Source: Prorocentrum cordatum
Lineage: Eukaryota; Sar; Dinophyceae; Prorocentrales; Prorocentraceae
NCBI GenBank assembly: GCA_963575745.1
Contig: CAUYUJ010016894.1
Span: 115,001-179,000 of the forward strand
Direction: 5' to 3'
Length of the DNA stretch: 64,000 nt
The position numbers and the translations under genes are program-made. The notes beneath the pieces were generated by a model. It was not told the origin of the DNA. It made no database searches and worked only from the letters and a program-made list of their open reading frames with translations. The stretch's first letter is position 1. Each line of letters begins with the position of its first letter. Shown here piece by piece: positions 21,836 through 34,134 of this stretch.

Positions 21836-22335
21836 GAAACGAGCTAGGGACGCGCAAGAACAATCGCGAAGCGAAGACTAATATCAACGACGCGACAGCC
21901 ACGATAGCGGCATCCTTTTTTGGCAGATGCCGCGCAGATGCCGCGCAGAACGTCAAAGAGCCTGCCCGCTATTCGGGCAGGCCCCTGCGTCGCCACGGCG
22001 GATCTCAGCCCGCCCGCTAACCGGGCGAGCCCTCCTGTCGCCACGGCGCAGAAAGAGGGAAAGTGGAGAAGGAACAGGGGAGCCAAAGCAACCCCAGCCT
22101 TCCCCAACCACTCAAAACATCACGCTTTGCTGCACCCGAACTCCCACGTTTGAAATGAGCCGAGGACGCGCGGAGACAACCGCAAGCCGGCGACGAATAC
22201 CAACGACGCGACAGCGACGATAGCGGCGCCCTGTCCGGCTGACGCCGTGCAGAACGTCAAAGACCCCGCCCACTAAAAGGGCAGGCCCTTGCGTCGCCGC
22301 GGCGGCCCTCAGCCCACCTCACATGCCTCGCTCGC
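21836..22335. repeat. direct repeat of about 180 bp, two copies
   Basis: Copies at 21836-22020 and 22153-22330 share AACGACGCGACAG, ACGATAGCGGC, CAGAACGTCAAAGA, GGGCAGGCCC and CTGCGTCGCC. Each contains a small CCCGC..GCGGG-like stem. Confidence 0.65.
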
Positions 22336-22689
22336 CTCCAGGGCGAGTCGCCCCGCAGCGGCGGGCCCCTCGGCTTTTCTCTACTCAAACTTGCCTCCTC
22401 GCGCGAACACGCCCCCGACCAGCCCCTGAGGCACGCCGGCGTCTCGGCGCGCCGCGCTGCATCAGCGCGGGGCAGAGGTGCCCGCCATCTCCTCTCAAGC
22501 CCGCGCCTCGGCCTTCCGCCGCAATGGCTTGCGCCTTCTCTCGCGCCCCTCGCCGGCCTCCCCCCCGCCACCCCTCCCAGTCGCCCTCGACTGCTCCAGA
22601 CCCCGCGCTCAGGCCTTTTCCTCCACGGAGCTCTCAACCCCCCGCCAAGACAAACCTGGGCTCGCCTCTCTCGCGGGCCCTCTCCTTCG

Positions 22690-23340
22690 CCGCGTCGCAC
22701 CCCGCGTGAAGCATAGACGCCGAAGAGGCCATCGTCGCAGGCACTCCTCGCACCGTCTCGTCGGCCTCACACAAGCACCAGTGGAATGCCGACGTTCCAC
22801 CTGCCCCGCCCTGTCACCACCTCGGCGTCCCCGCAGTAGAGGCACAGGGCCGCGGCTCCGCTTATCCTCAGCGAATGGGACCCGCACTGCGACGCCGGGT
22901 GCCCTTCCGCCACCGCCGCCTGTGCAGCTCCCCCCTGTCTGACGACTGGGCGGCCGTCCGTCCACATCGCCAGCGGGAGACGCGCCCCCTCCTCCCCCCA
23001 TTCTCGCTCGTCGGGAAATGCCTCTGACACTGCTCGGCCGCCCACGCCGGGCGGACCCCCCCTCCTTTGCGACGTGCGCCAATGCACCATTACTCGCCTT
23101 GGCAGTTGCACCCAACCCCGCCAGGACCTTCCCGCGGCCTCAATAGCCCGCGCAAGCGCGCTCGCCGATCCTCAATGGAAAAAGGAACGTCGTGATGATC
23201 AGGCAATAGAGTCCAGCATCGCTCGGCCCCTTCTCTGGCCCCACCCCCTCACCCCCGATGCTCTCGAGTAAACGGATCGCGACAGGCAGCTTCCTGGCCC
23301 CTGGGCCCTGCAACCTCTCAATCCCGTTCAGCGCCATCCA
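22690..23340 (-). pseudogene. tyrosine recombinase (integrase-like) catalytic domain, decayed
   Basis: Minus-strand pieces resemble tyrosine recombinases of eukaryotic elements (DIRS or Crypton type; class not resolved). The stretch 23337-23140 has ALNGIERLQGPGARKLPVAI and ends FPLRIGERACAGY, where the Arg fits catalytic box I. The stretch 23111-22767 has MWTDGRPVVRQ, then QCGSHSLRISGAAAL (the His-x-x-Arg box II, about 22863-22877) and EVVTGRGRWN. After a frameshift the next frame reads FHWCLCEADETVRG, where the expected F-H-x-Tyr motif has Cys (TGC, 22775-22777) in the nucleophile position. So the enzyme is dead twice over: frame breaks and no catalytic Tyr. It would have cut and rejoined DNA through a 3-prime phosphotyrosine link. 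Confidence 0.65.
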
Positions 23341-24420
23341 AATCCTAGGCTCGCGGATCCTGCTCCCGAACTACACGCGTTGAGCCCCAACTTCGGGCAA
23401 ATCGCGCCGCGCGCCCAGTGGGGGCTATTCCAGAGGCGCACCACCAACAGCAGCAGCTCCTCCTCATGCCCACGCTCCTCCTCCTCCGTCTGCCCGTCCA
23501 GGATGAGGCCCCTCCCGCCGATGCGGCAAAAAACACTCCACTGCTAACAGGCCACGTTGCAGCTGCTCTTGGCCACCAAGGCCACGGCGTCGAGTGAACC
23601 ACCCTCCTCCGCCAGCTGTCGCCTCCTCCGCCCACGGCGCCTGCACCTCCAGGGCCGCCACCTCGTCCTCGCGCAGCTGCGGGGGCGGACTCGCCCGACC
23701 CTCTACCACAGCGGGTTTCTAGGGCCGGGGTCTGGGCGGCGTCTGACATTTGCCCGCTGCAAGCCGAAACGGGCCGCTGGGGGGCCCCTGCGGGGGCCGC
23801 TCGGCAACCGGCATCCCGCCCTGTCTACGGGCCAGGGCCAACAGCTCCGCGGCGACCCCATCCTCGGCTTCGGCGCCTCCGGCGACGCCGCGCGCCACCT
23901 CGCACAAGCTGAAGGGCTCACCCTCTCCCCGCGCCCGCGGCGCCGCCGGCGCCGCTGCCTCCGCGCGCGACAGCCGACGTCGGACCCCCGCGGCCATCGA
24001 GGCGCCAAAGACCACGGGCAATGTCATGCTCACTCCCGGCTCCTTCGCCCGACCGCCAGGCCGGGCTCGCTCCGCCAGCCCTCCGAGCCAGCGCCGCGCC
24101 CGACCTTTCGCCCGCCTCTTGCCCGCAGGCGCCCCGCACCCGGCCTCCGCCTGCCCGCCCGCCCCCTCTGCCGGCGAGCGGCACGGAGAGGCCGCCTGCC
24201 CGCCGCGGCCGCGGCCTCTGCACCAACGGGCGGCGCGCGCAGCGGGGCGCCAGCCGCCCCCAGGGCGAGCATCGGGGCCTCTCAGGCCCACCGATAAACT
24301 CGAGCCCACATGGACGGCAGACAGGGGAAGAACGAAAGAAAACAAGGACGACTCGCTCTCACACCCAGATGCTTCTAGGCACAGTTCCTCGGCGAAACGT
24401 GACGGGAGCATGAGATGCAC
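23341..24420 (-). pseudogene. possible N-terminal part of the tyrosine recombinase element
   Basis: Frames continue open upstream of the catalytic part, for example 24420-23719 (233 residues) and 23709-23464, containing LREDEVAALEVQAPW. The last fits loosely the core-binding or early catalytic region of such recombinases. GC is very high, so openness is weak evidence. I cannot name a domain with certainty. Confidence 0.3.
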
Positions 24421-24651
24421 ATCTCGGGATCTCCGCGTCGAGTCATCACATTATTCGCGACAGCGCCCGCTGCTTGCCCCGCCCCTCCTCTCGACCCCCC
24501 CCCCCCCCAGCAACGTCGCGACTCGCGCCCGCGACGGCCGGGAGCGAGCTATTCCAAAGCATCCCCAGGCGCGGCGCCAGCGCGAGTCGCGATGTCACTG
24601 CCCCCCACCACCCCACCCCAACCGGCCACGCCCGCTATCACCAGGGGGGGG

Positions 24652-24903
24652 TAAACACCTCGGCGGCACCCACAACGCTTAGGAGTCATTACGTAGCACC
24701 CCGCAATTGCGGATAAGACTGAAGGGGCGAGCGCGGGCGACGCGGGCGTCGAGACGGCGGACCTCGTGGCCCTCACCTAAACACCTCGGCGGCACCCACA
24801 ACGCTTAGGAGTCATTACGTAGCACCCCGCAATTGCGGATAAGACTGAAGGGGCGAGCGCGGGCGACGCGGGCGTCGAGACGGCGGACCTCGTGGCCCTC
24901 ACC
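24652..24903. repeat. perfect 126-bp tandem duplication
   Basis: 24652-24777 and 24778-24903 appear identical base for base, from TAAACACCTCGGCGGCACCC to CGTGGCCCTCACC. Perfect identity among otherwise diverged repeats points to a very recent duplication or an assembly artefact. Confidence 0.9.
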
Positions 24904-24914
24904 TTCCCTGTCGA

Positions 24915-26271
24915 TGGCGCCCTCCTCCTCCTCCTCCTCCTCCTCCTCCTCCTCCTCCTCCTCCTCCTCCTCTCTCCTCCTCTTCTCGTCCGGCCCTCAT
25001 TCGTCCTCTCGTAAGTCCGTCGTCCGCCTCCGCCTCCTCATTCCTCCTCCACCTCTTCCTCTCCTCCTCCTCCTCCTCCTCCTCCTCCTCCTCCTCCTCC
25101 TCCTCCTGCTCTTCCTCCTCCTCCTTTTCCTCGTCCGCGTCCTCGTCCTCATCGTCGTCGTCGTTGTCCGCCTCCTCCTCCTCCTCCTCCTCTTCTTCTT
25201 CGTCGTACTATTATTCGTTGTCTTCGTATTATTTTTGATGATATTTATGAGTGTAAATATTATGTGTACTAGTATTATTAATAGTATTAGTAATAATAAT
25301 CTTCGTATTGGTACTATTAGTACTATTCTTAGTATTACTATTAGTATTATTAGTATTATCACTATCAGTAGTATTATTATCAGTAGTATTATTATTATTA
25401 GAAATGGTACTAGTAGTATTAGTCGGTTCTTAGTGTTACCGTTATTATCGTTAGTATTGTTATTAGTAGCAATTGTAGTATTATTCGTGTTATTAGTATT
25501 CTTAGTAGTAGTATGCTTAGTATTAGTAGTATGTGTTCGTATTATTTGTGTTTCTTATTTGAAGTTTTATTATTGTTATGATTAGTAGTGTTGTTAGTAT
25601 GCTTATTCTTCTTAGTATTAGTATTATGATTAGTGTTCCTCTTCTTCTTATTCGTACTAGCAGTGTTATCATCATCATCATCGTCATCATCAGCATCATC
25701 ATCAGCAGCATCATCAGCATCCTCATCATCATCATTATTATTCTTAGTAGTATTCCTCATATTCGTCGTCTTATTATTCGTATTCTGTTTAACCTTATTA
25801 TGATTCATTTTTCTTATTATTATGCTTATTCGTGATAGTCTTCCTTTTCGTATTATTACTCTATTATGATTGTTCGTATTCGTATTAGTCTTCCCATTCT
25901 TACTATTATTAGCATTATTAGTATTACTCGTCTTCGTCTTCTTCTTCGTCCTCCTCCTTCTCTTCCTCCTCCTCCTCCTCCTCCGCATCCGCCTCCGCCT
26001 CCGCCTCCGCCTCCTCCTCCTCCTCCTCCTCTTCCTCATCCTCCCCCTCCCCCTCTTCCTCTCCTCTCCTCCTCCTGCTCCTCCTGGCTCCTCATGCTGC
26101 TCCTCCTCCTCATCCCCTTACTCTACTCTTCGTCTTCTTCTTATTCGTCTTAGTATTATTCCGTCTTAGTCGTCAGTCGTGTTCCTCGATTAATGTTCGA
26201 TATTCGTTGTAATCATTGCGTATTCGTATTAGTGTATGGGTTCATTCTATTAAAAAAAAAAATAAAAAAAA

Positions 26272-26343
<72 letters not shown>

Positions 26344-27364
26344 AACACAGAAAAAAAAAAAAACACAAATTTGTGTTGTTATTCATTATCGTGTTATACG
26401 TGTTAGTATTATTAGTGATATTACCATTGCCATTAACATTAGCATTGATAATAGTATTCGTATTACTAGTATTAGTATTATATCCATATCATTAGTAGTA
26501 GTACGGATATTAGTGTCAGTATTAGTGTTATTAATGGTAGTATTATTAGTATTGGTAAGAGTAGTAATAATATGATTCGTAGTCGTATTAATAGTATGAG
26601 TAATAGTATGATTACTAGTAGTAGCGTTCGTCTTATTATGATTGCCAGTCGTCTTCGTATCCTTAGTCCTCGTAGTATTATTACTATGGTTAGTCGTAGT
26701 CGTCGTATTAATAGTATTCTTCGTATTAGTATAATGATTAGTATTGTGATGATGATGTGTACTAGTATTCGTAATATTAATGTTCGTCTTCTTCGTAGTA
26801 TTCTTCTTAGTATTACTCGTCTTAGTAGTCGCCGTCTGGTTATTAGCACTAGTAATATCAGCAGTACCGGTCGGCTAATTAGCGTTAGCATTCTTATTAT
26901 TAGTAATATTATGCGTAGTCGTCGTCTTATTCGCATTATTATTGTTATCATTATTAGTATGCTTTAGGCTTAGTATTATCAGTATTCTTATTATTCGTGT
27001 TAGTCGTATTCGTCTTGTTCTGCATCGTATTATGATTTTTAGTGTTATCCATCCTCCTCCTACGTATCCTCCTCTTCCTGTTCATCCTCCTCCGCCTCCT
27101 CATCCTCCTCCTCCACCGCCGTGTCCACCTGTCCCATTTCTTCCTGCTCCTCCTCCTCCTTCTCTTCCTCCTCCTCATCCTGTTCATCGTCCTCCTGCTC
27201 ATACTCCCCCTCCACATCCTCCTCCTCCTCCTCCTCCTCCCTCCTCCTCCTCCTCCTCCTACGTACTCCTCCTCATCCTCCTCCTCATGTTCCTCCTCCT
27301 CCTCCTCGTCCTCCTCCTCCTCCTCATCCTCCTACTCATCATCCTCCTCCTCTTCCGCCTCCGC
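24915..27364. repeat. large low-complexity tract: (CTC)n, ATTAGT-type repeats and poly-A
   Basis: 24920-25200 is (CTC/CCT)n. 25200-25940 and 26380-26960 are AT-rich stretches of ATTAGTATT-type units. 25940-26110 is CCT again. 26254-26364 is mostly poly-A. 27050-27364 is CCT/CTC up to the gap. Long open frames (poly-Leu/Ser/Ile) are artefacts. Confidence 0.9.
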
Positions 27365-27464
27365 NNNNNNNNNNNNNNNNNNNNNNNNNNNNNNNNNNNN
27401 NNNNNNNNNNNNNNNNNNNNNNNNNNNNNNNNNNNNNNNNNNNNNNNNNNNNNNNNNNNNNNNN
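27365..27464. other. assembly gap (100 N)
   Basis: Exactly 100 unknown bases, the usual length for a gap of unknown size in a scaffold. It sits inside a CCT microsatellite, which probably broke the assembly. Confidence 0.98.
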
Positions 27465-27790
27465 TCCGTCGTCAGCCTCTGAACTTGATCGACCAGTTGC
27501 TGCAGCTGCTGCTCCATCTTGGTCGTCGTCGAGCACGTCAGTGACACGCTTCTCCAGCCTCTCGATGTCGCTCGCCAGCTGCCTCTTCACTGCTGCTCGC
27601 TCCTCCTGAGTGAGCTTCGCCTTGCTGCCGCACGCCGCAAGCTTCCTAAAAGCGGTCCCTCGTAGCTGGCGGTGCTCACGCGTGTCCGCCGCTCTGCCTC
27701 CTCGCTTGTTCGGCTTCTTGGCCTTCAGCGTGGCCTTGCCCTTGCCCTTGTTGGCTGGCTGGCCTCCGCTGCCAGAGCGCGGGTCTGACC
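27465..27790 (-). CDS. possible exon of an unknown basic, coiled-coil protein (truncated by gap)
   Basis: One minus-strand frame is open and looks protein-like: ANKGKGKATLKAKKPNKRGG, then REHRQLRGTAFRKLAACGSK and a helical LTQEERAAVKRQLASDIERL. It is lysine-rich at the start and helical towards the gap, with a final Asp cluster. I do not recognise a family. It could be an exon of a host gene or an element ORF. Both ends are unknown. Confidence 0.3.
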
Positions 27791-28221
27791 GCAGCTCTGA
27801 CCAGCAAGGGGTACTTCGTTCGGCAGCCGCGTGGATCGTCCCGCTGGCTGCCGGACCCGCGGCGTCGCGCCGCTGGGCCCTCTCGAGGGGCTCCTGGAGC
27901 TCGCTGGGGTGCGGAGCGGCCCGCGAACCTCAAGCGAGCTCCGCTACCATGCACGCGCACCCACCCCCCTCGCGGAGAAAGGGGGAAGGTGAGGGTCGCT
28001 CTTTTCCTCGAGCAACAAAGGGCTGCAGGATTTCCTGGATCCTCCAGGACAGTCTGATTATATTCTCTATAATCACATATATATGTAAAACTACAAACTT
28101 CCCAGCAGGAAACCCACAAATTCGCCGTTCGCTCGTAAGAAAACAATACAGGGGCTATGGAACCAATAATACACGAGGGTGAGGTTCGCAAACCAATTGT
28201 GGAAGACGAGAAAACAGCGTT

Positions 28222-28706
28222 CCTTTTTTCCTGTTCGCCTTCCTCTTCCTCATCCTCCTCGTCCCCCTCATCCTCCTCCTCCCCCTCCTCTTCCTCCTCC
28301 TCCTCCTCCTCCTCCTCCTCCTCCTGCCTGTCCCCCACCTCCTCCTCATCCTCCCCCCCCCTCCTCCTCCTCTTCCTCCTCCTCCCCTTCCTCCTCCTCC
28401 CCCTCCTCCTCCTTTTCCTCATCCTTTTCCTCCTCCCCCTCCTCCTCCTCCTCCTCCTCCTCCTCCTCCTCCTCCTCCTCCTCCTCGTCCTCCTCCTATC
28501 CTCCCTTCTCTTCCCCCTCCCCCTTAATACCTCCTCCTCCTCCTCCTCCCTCATCTCAGCCCCCCCTCTCTTGCATCCATCCGCCATCCTCACCTCTCTC
28601 TCCTCCCTTTTCCTCCTCCTCCACATCCTCCACCTCCTCCTCCTCCTCCTCCTCCTCCTCCTCCTCCTCCTCTTCCTCCTCCTCCCCCTCCTCCTCCTCC
28701 TCCTAA
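28222..28706. repeat. (CCT)n microsatellite
   Basis: About 480 bases of CCT/CTC triplets. Arg-rich or Pro/Ser-rich frames through it are artefacts. Confidence 0.95.
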
Positions 28707-28772
28707 CCATCACAAACCAGAAACGAATAAAACCAGAATGCGCTCCCGAATAAAGCCAGAACGACGTCCTTA

Positions 28773-29112
28773 CATCCCCGTTACGAAAGTTAACTCATCT
28801 TGGCTAAAATTGACATGTGTGTGCGCTGTGGTGAGAAGTGGCATGGGAGTGACTCTTCCGTGTGGTTTCATACGGGGAGAGATTCAGAGTTGCCTGGAAG
28901 TGACCGGGGGCGTTTTCTCCCTTGTGAATTTACGGGGGAGAGATTTTATCCTGAATGGGTTATATACTATTAATGTTACCAGGGAGAACCCCGGAAATCT
29001 CCCCCGCCGAGCCAGGCCGAAGACTGCCGCGCTAGGAGTCTACGGGGGGACGGGGGGCCACTCGGAGACGCCCTAGTCGTCAATGCTCAAGATGAATAAC
29101 TTTCGCAACGGG
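28773..29112. mobile_element. 340-bp element with terminal inverted repeats, copy 1
   Basis: The left end CCCGTTACGAAAGTTA and ACTCATCTTG is matched by the right end, which reads as its inverse (TAACTTTCGCAACGGG with one change) through AAGATGAAT, about 27 bp in all. The body has no recognised gene. A second copy in the same orientation lies at 31931-32270. MITE-like. No clear target-site duplication. Confidence 0.75.
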
Positions 29113-31930
29113 TCAGCGGTATCTTACATTGCACTTCTACAAGGGCGAGACCAGCGCTACCCCTTGACAGCAGCGCCTTTGGCCGCCACAACGCTCTTGC
29201 ACGTGCCCCGCAGACCCTTGGCAACGTTGCCTGCCACGGTCTGCGACTTCGCCGACTTATTCACCCGCCTCACGCGCGCCTTCTAGGCCATCTTGCCCAG
29301 GACGGGACGCTTCGCCAAGGCGTCGGCGAGGTCAGTCGAGCGCGATGCTGGGCCCCGTTCGGATTTCGAAGTTGGGATCCTCATGACATTGGCTGACATT
29401 GACGTGTGGAAAAAGTCGTGGGTCCTAGCGGTATCTTACATTGCACTTCTACAAGGGTGAAACCAGCGCTACCCCTTGACAGCAGCGCCTTTGGCCGCCA
29501 CAACGCTCTTGCACGTGCCCCGCTGACCCTCGGCAACGCTGCCTGCCACGGTCTGCGACTTCGCCGACTTAATCACCCGCCTCACGCGCGCCTTCTAGGC
29601 CATCTTGCCCAGGACGGGACGCTCCGCCAAGGCGACGGCGAGGTCAGTCGAGCGCGATGCTGGGCCCCGTTCGGATTTCGAATTTGGGGGCCTCATGACA
29701 TTGGCTGACATTGACGTGTGAAAAAAGTCGCGGGTCCTAGCGGCATCTTACACTACACTTCTACAAGGGTGAGACCAGCGCTACCCCTTGACAACAGCGC
29801 CTTTGGCCGCCACAACGCTCTTGCTCGTGCCCCGCAGACCCTTGGCAACCGACTTCGCAGACTTAATCACCCGCCTCACACGCGCCTTCTAGGCCATCTT
29901 GCCCAGGACGGGACGCTTCGCCAAGGCGTCGGCGAGGTCAGTCGAGCTCGATGCTTGGCCCCGTTCGGATTTCGAATTTGGGATCCTCATGACATTGGCT
30001 GACATTGACGCGTGGAAAAAGTCGTGGGTCCTAGCGGTATCTTACAATGCACTTCTACAAGGGTGAGACCAGCGCTACCCCTTGACATCAGCGCCTTTGG
30101 CCGCCACAACGCTCTTGCACGTGCCCCGCAGACCCTTGGCAACGTTGCCTGCAACGGTCTGCGACTTCGCCGACTTAATCACCCGCCTCACGCGCGCCTT
30201 CTAGGCCATCTTGCCCAGGACGGGACGCTTCGCCAAGGCGTCGGCGAGGTCAGTCGAGCGCGATGCTGGGCCCCGTTCGAATTTCGAATTTGGGATCCTC
30301 ATGACATTGGCTGACATTGACGTGTGAAAAAAGTCGTGGGTCCTAGCGGTATCTTACATTGCACTTCTACAAGGGTGAGACCAGCGCTACCCCTTTGACA
30401 GCAGCGCCTTTGGCCGCCACAACGCTCTTGCACGTGCCCCGCAGACCCTCGGCAACGTTGCCTGCCGCGGTCTGCGACTTCGCCGACTTAATCACCCGCC
30501 TCACGCGCGCCTTCTAGGCCATCTTGCCCAGGACGGGACGCTTCGCCAAGGCGTCGGCGAGGTCAGTCGAGCGCGATGCTGGGCCCCGTTCGGATTTCGA
30601 ATTTGGGATCCTCATGACATTGGCTGACATTGACGCGTGGAAAAAGTCGTGGGTCCTAGCGGTATCTTACATTGCACTTCTACAAGGGTGGGACCAGCGC
30701 TACCCCTTGACAGCAGCGCCTTTGGCCGCCACAACGCTCTTGCACGTGCCCCGCAGACCCTTGGCAACGTTGCCTGCCACGGTCTGCGACTTCGCCGACT
30801 TAATCACCCGCCTCACGCGCGCTTGCAAGAACCATGTCTTTGCCCAGTTTGACGTGTATGACCGCTCTTTCTGCCAAGGGCCGTCGGCGACTAGTCGCAG
30901 TTTTCTAGCTCGATGCTGTTGCCTCCCTGTTCGATTTCGATTTGGATTCCTCATGACATTGGCTGCATTGACTGTGTGAGAAAAATGTTCGTGTCTCAGC
31001 GGTATCCTTCCATTGCACTTCTACAAGGGTGAACCAGCGCGCTCCCCCTTGAAAGCAAGCCTTTGCCGCCACAAACGCTCGTGCACGTGCCCCGCAGACC
31101 CTTGCAACGTTGCCTGGCCACGTCTGCGACTTCCGCCGACTTAATCACCGCCTCACGCGCGCCTTCTAGCCATCTTGCCCAGGACGGACGCTTCGCCAGG
31201 CGTCGGCGGTGCACTCGACACGAGCGCGATGCTGGGCCCCGTTCGGATTTCGAATTTGGGATCCTCATGACATTGGCTGACATTGACGCGTGGAAAAAGT
31301 CGTGGGCCCTAGCGGCATCTTACACTGCACTTCTACAAGGGTGAGACCAGCGCTACCCCTTGACAGCAGCGCCTTTGGCCGCCACAACGCTCTTGCACGT
31401 GCCCCGCAGACCCTCGGCAACGTTGCCTGCCACGGTCTGCGACTTCGCCGACTTAATCACCCGCCTCACGCGCGCCTTCTAGGCCATCTTGCCCAGGACG
31501 GGACGCTTCGCCAAGGCGTCGGCGGGGTCAGTCGAGCTCGATGCTTGGCCCGTTCGGATTTCGAATCTGGGATCCTCATGACATTGGCTGACATTGACGT
31601 GTGGAAAAAGTCGTGGGTCCTGAGCGTATCCTTACCTTTTCACTCTACGGTGAGACCAGCGCTACCCCTTGACAGCAGCGCCTTTGGCCGCCACAACGCT
31701 CTTGCACGTGCCCCGCAGACCCTCGGCAACGTTGCCTGCCACGGTCTGCGACTTCGCCGACTTAATCACCCGCCTCACGCGCGCCTTCTAGGCCATCTTG
31801 CCCAGGACGGGACGCTTCGCCAAGGCGTCGGCGGGGTCAGTCGAGCTCGATGCTTGGCCCGTTCGGATTTCGAATCTGGGATCCTCATGACATTGGCTGA
31901 CATTGACGTGTGGAAAAAGTCGTGGGTCCT
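29113..31930. repeat. 312-bp tandem repeat, nine copies
   Basis: Unit starts (AGCGGTATCTTAC) fall at 29115, 29427, 29739, 30033, 30345, 30658, 30998, 31311 and 31623. Most spacings are 312-313 bp; one unit lacks 18 bp and the 30658 unit is longer and scrambled at 30820-30990. 312 is divisible by 3, so each unit has an open frame of about 100 codons on the plus strand, and on the minus strand a Lys/Arg-rich frame (RRVIKSAKSQTVAGNVAKGL) interrupted by a stop in most units. I cannot say that either is translated. Confidence 0.9.
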
Positions 31931-32270
31931 CATCCCCGTTACGAAAGTTAATTCATCTTGGCTAAAATTGACATGTGTGGGCGCTGTGGTGAGAAGTGGC
32001 ATGGGAGTGATTCTTCCGTGTGGTTTCATACGGGGAGAGATTCAGAGTTGCCTGGAAGTGACCGGGAGCGTTTTCTCCCCTGTGAATTTACGGGGGAGAG
32101 ATTTTATCCTGAATTGGTTATATACTATTAATGTTACCAGGGAGAACCCCGGAAATCTCTCCCGCCGAGCCAGGCCGAAGACTGCCGCGCTAGGAGTCTA
32201 CGGGGGGACGGGGGGCCACTCGGAGACGCCCTAGTCGTCAGTGCTCAAGATGAATAACTTTCGTAACGGG
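31931..32270. mobile_element. 340-bp element with terminal inverted repeats, copy 2
   Basis: Same length and orientation as copy 1, and nearly identical to it. Here both terminal repeats read CCCGTTACGAAAGTTA and its inverse without mismatch. It is joined to the array after GGGTCCT, the point in the unit where copy 1 leaves off. Confidence 0.78.
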
Positions 32271-32299
32271 TAAATATGAAAACCCACTCTCAAGTGGAC

Positions 32300-32665
32300 C
32301 AGAAGGCCAAGATCCTCGTGAGGGGTGTTCCGGCATTGGGCGTCGGTGGGCCGTCGGCAGCGCTCCACATTGGGCCAGAGCCACGATCCATGTGAGAGGC
32401 GTGCCGAACTTCAGCGTCGGGCGGCGATCCAAATGTGGCGAGGTCTACGATCCGTGTGAGGGGTGCGCCGATATTGTTCATCGGTGGGCCGTCGGCAGCG
32501 CTCCCAGGTGGGTCAGGACACGATCCTCGTGAGCGGCGTGCCAGAATTGGACGTCGGTGGGCCTTCGGCAGCGCTCCCAGTTGGACCAGGGCCACGATCC
32601 TAGTGAATTGCGCGCCGGAATCGCGCGTCGGAGGGCCAGGCCCACGATCCTCGAGAGGGTTGTGC
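32300..32665. repeat. 70-bp tandem repeat, about six copies
   Basis: Copies share ACGATCCTCGTGAGGGGCGT and GTCGGTGGGCCGTCGGCAGC. The GATCC anchor recurs at 32311, 32383, 32450, 32521, 32597 and 32646. Confidence 0.75.
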
Positions 32666-32940
32666 CGAAATGAAGCGGCTGGCAGTGGCGGTTGCTCCAA
32701 ATCCGACGTCGACACGATGGACAGGTGTAAAACTGTAGTTTTTTGTTCACTTTCTACTGCGAATCCAATCTACGGCCTCTACAGCGAATAGTGCACGAAG
32801 GTAGGCCTTGGCGCGAAAGACACGAAGGACAGGTTTGAAACTACGGTTTTCGTAATTCCACTGGTAGGAGTTCTATTAGGCCTGATAAAAAGAAGAGTAC
32901 ACGAAGGCGCGATTTGTAGCGACACGAAAACCATGTGCAC

Positions 32941-33715
<775 letters not shown>

Positions 33716-34130
33716 GTGCCGCCAGCGTTGCGTCCATGGCAACTGCGGGAACAGTTCGGGAAACAGGCGCGACCTCGCATGCGGAATGATGACGATCGAC
33801 GGCGTGCCCTGCCGTGCGATATAATCAGAGGCGTCCCGAGGCGAGGTGTCCGCGACCCTCGGCAGAAGAGTGTCTGTTGCGTCCGTCCCCGACCCTGCGC
33901 TGAAATTCGCACAGGAACGCGGAGCTCAAGCCGGAGGCCTGCTTTGCAGACCTGCGCGCCGCCACGCTGCTTCCGGGCAGGCTGTGCTGTCCGGCGAGGG
34001 GGAGGCGGGGGAGGAGGAGGAGGAGGAGGAGGAGGAGGAAAAACGCGGCGAGCAGACATACCCATGCAGGAGGAGAGGGGGGAAGGGAGGCGGCAAAAGA
34101 GCAGCAGGCAAGCAAGCACGCACGACGGGG
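33716..34130. other. gene-less stretch
   Basis: No repeat, except GGA triplets at 34005-34040, and no recognised protein. Confidence 0.5.
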
Positions 34131-34134
34131 GCGG

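Noticed and set aside
24833-26169. Long Leu/Ser/Ile/Pro frames
   Set aside because: Pure products of CTC and ATT-type microsatellites.
27676-28713. 345-residue Arg/Glu-rich minus frame
   Set aside because: Mostly translation of the (CCT)n tract; the part near 27.7 kb is in a different frame from the more protein-like reading.
28773-32270. Array looked like a CRISPR (repeat-spacer) locus at first sight
   Set aside because: Units are 312 bp and identical throughout, with no unique spacers, and the genome is eukaryotic.
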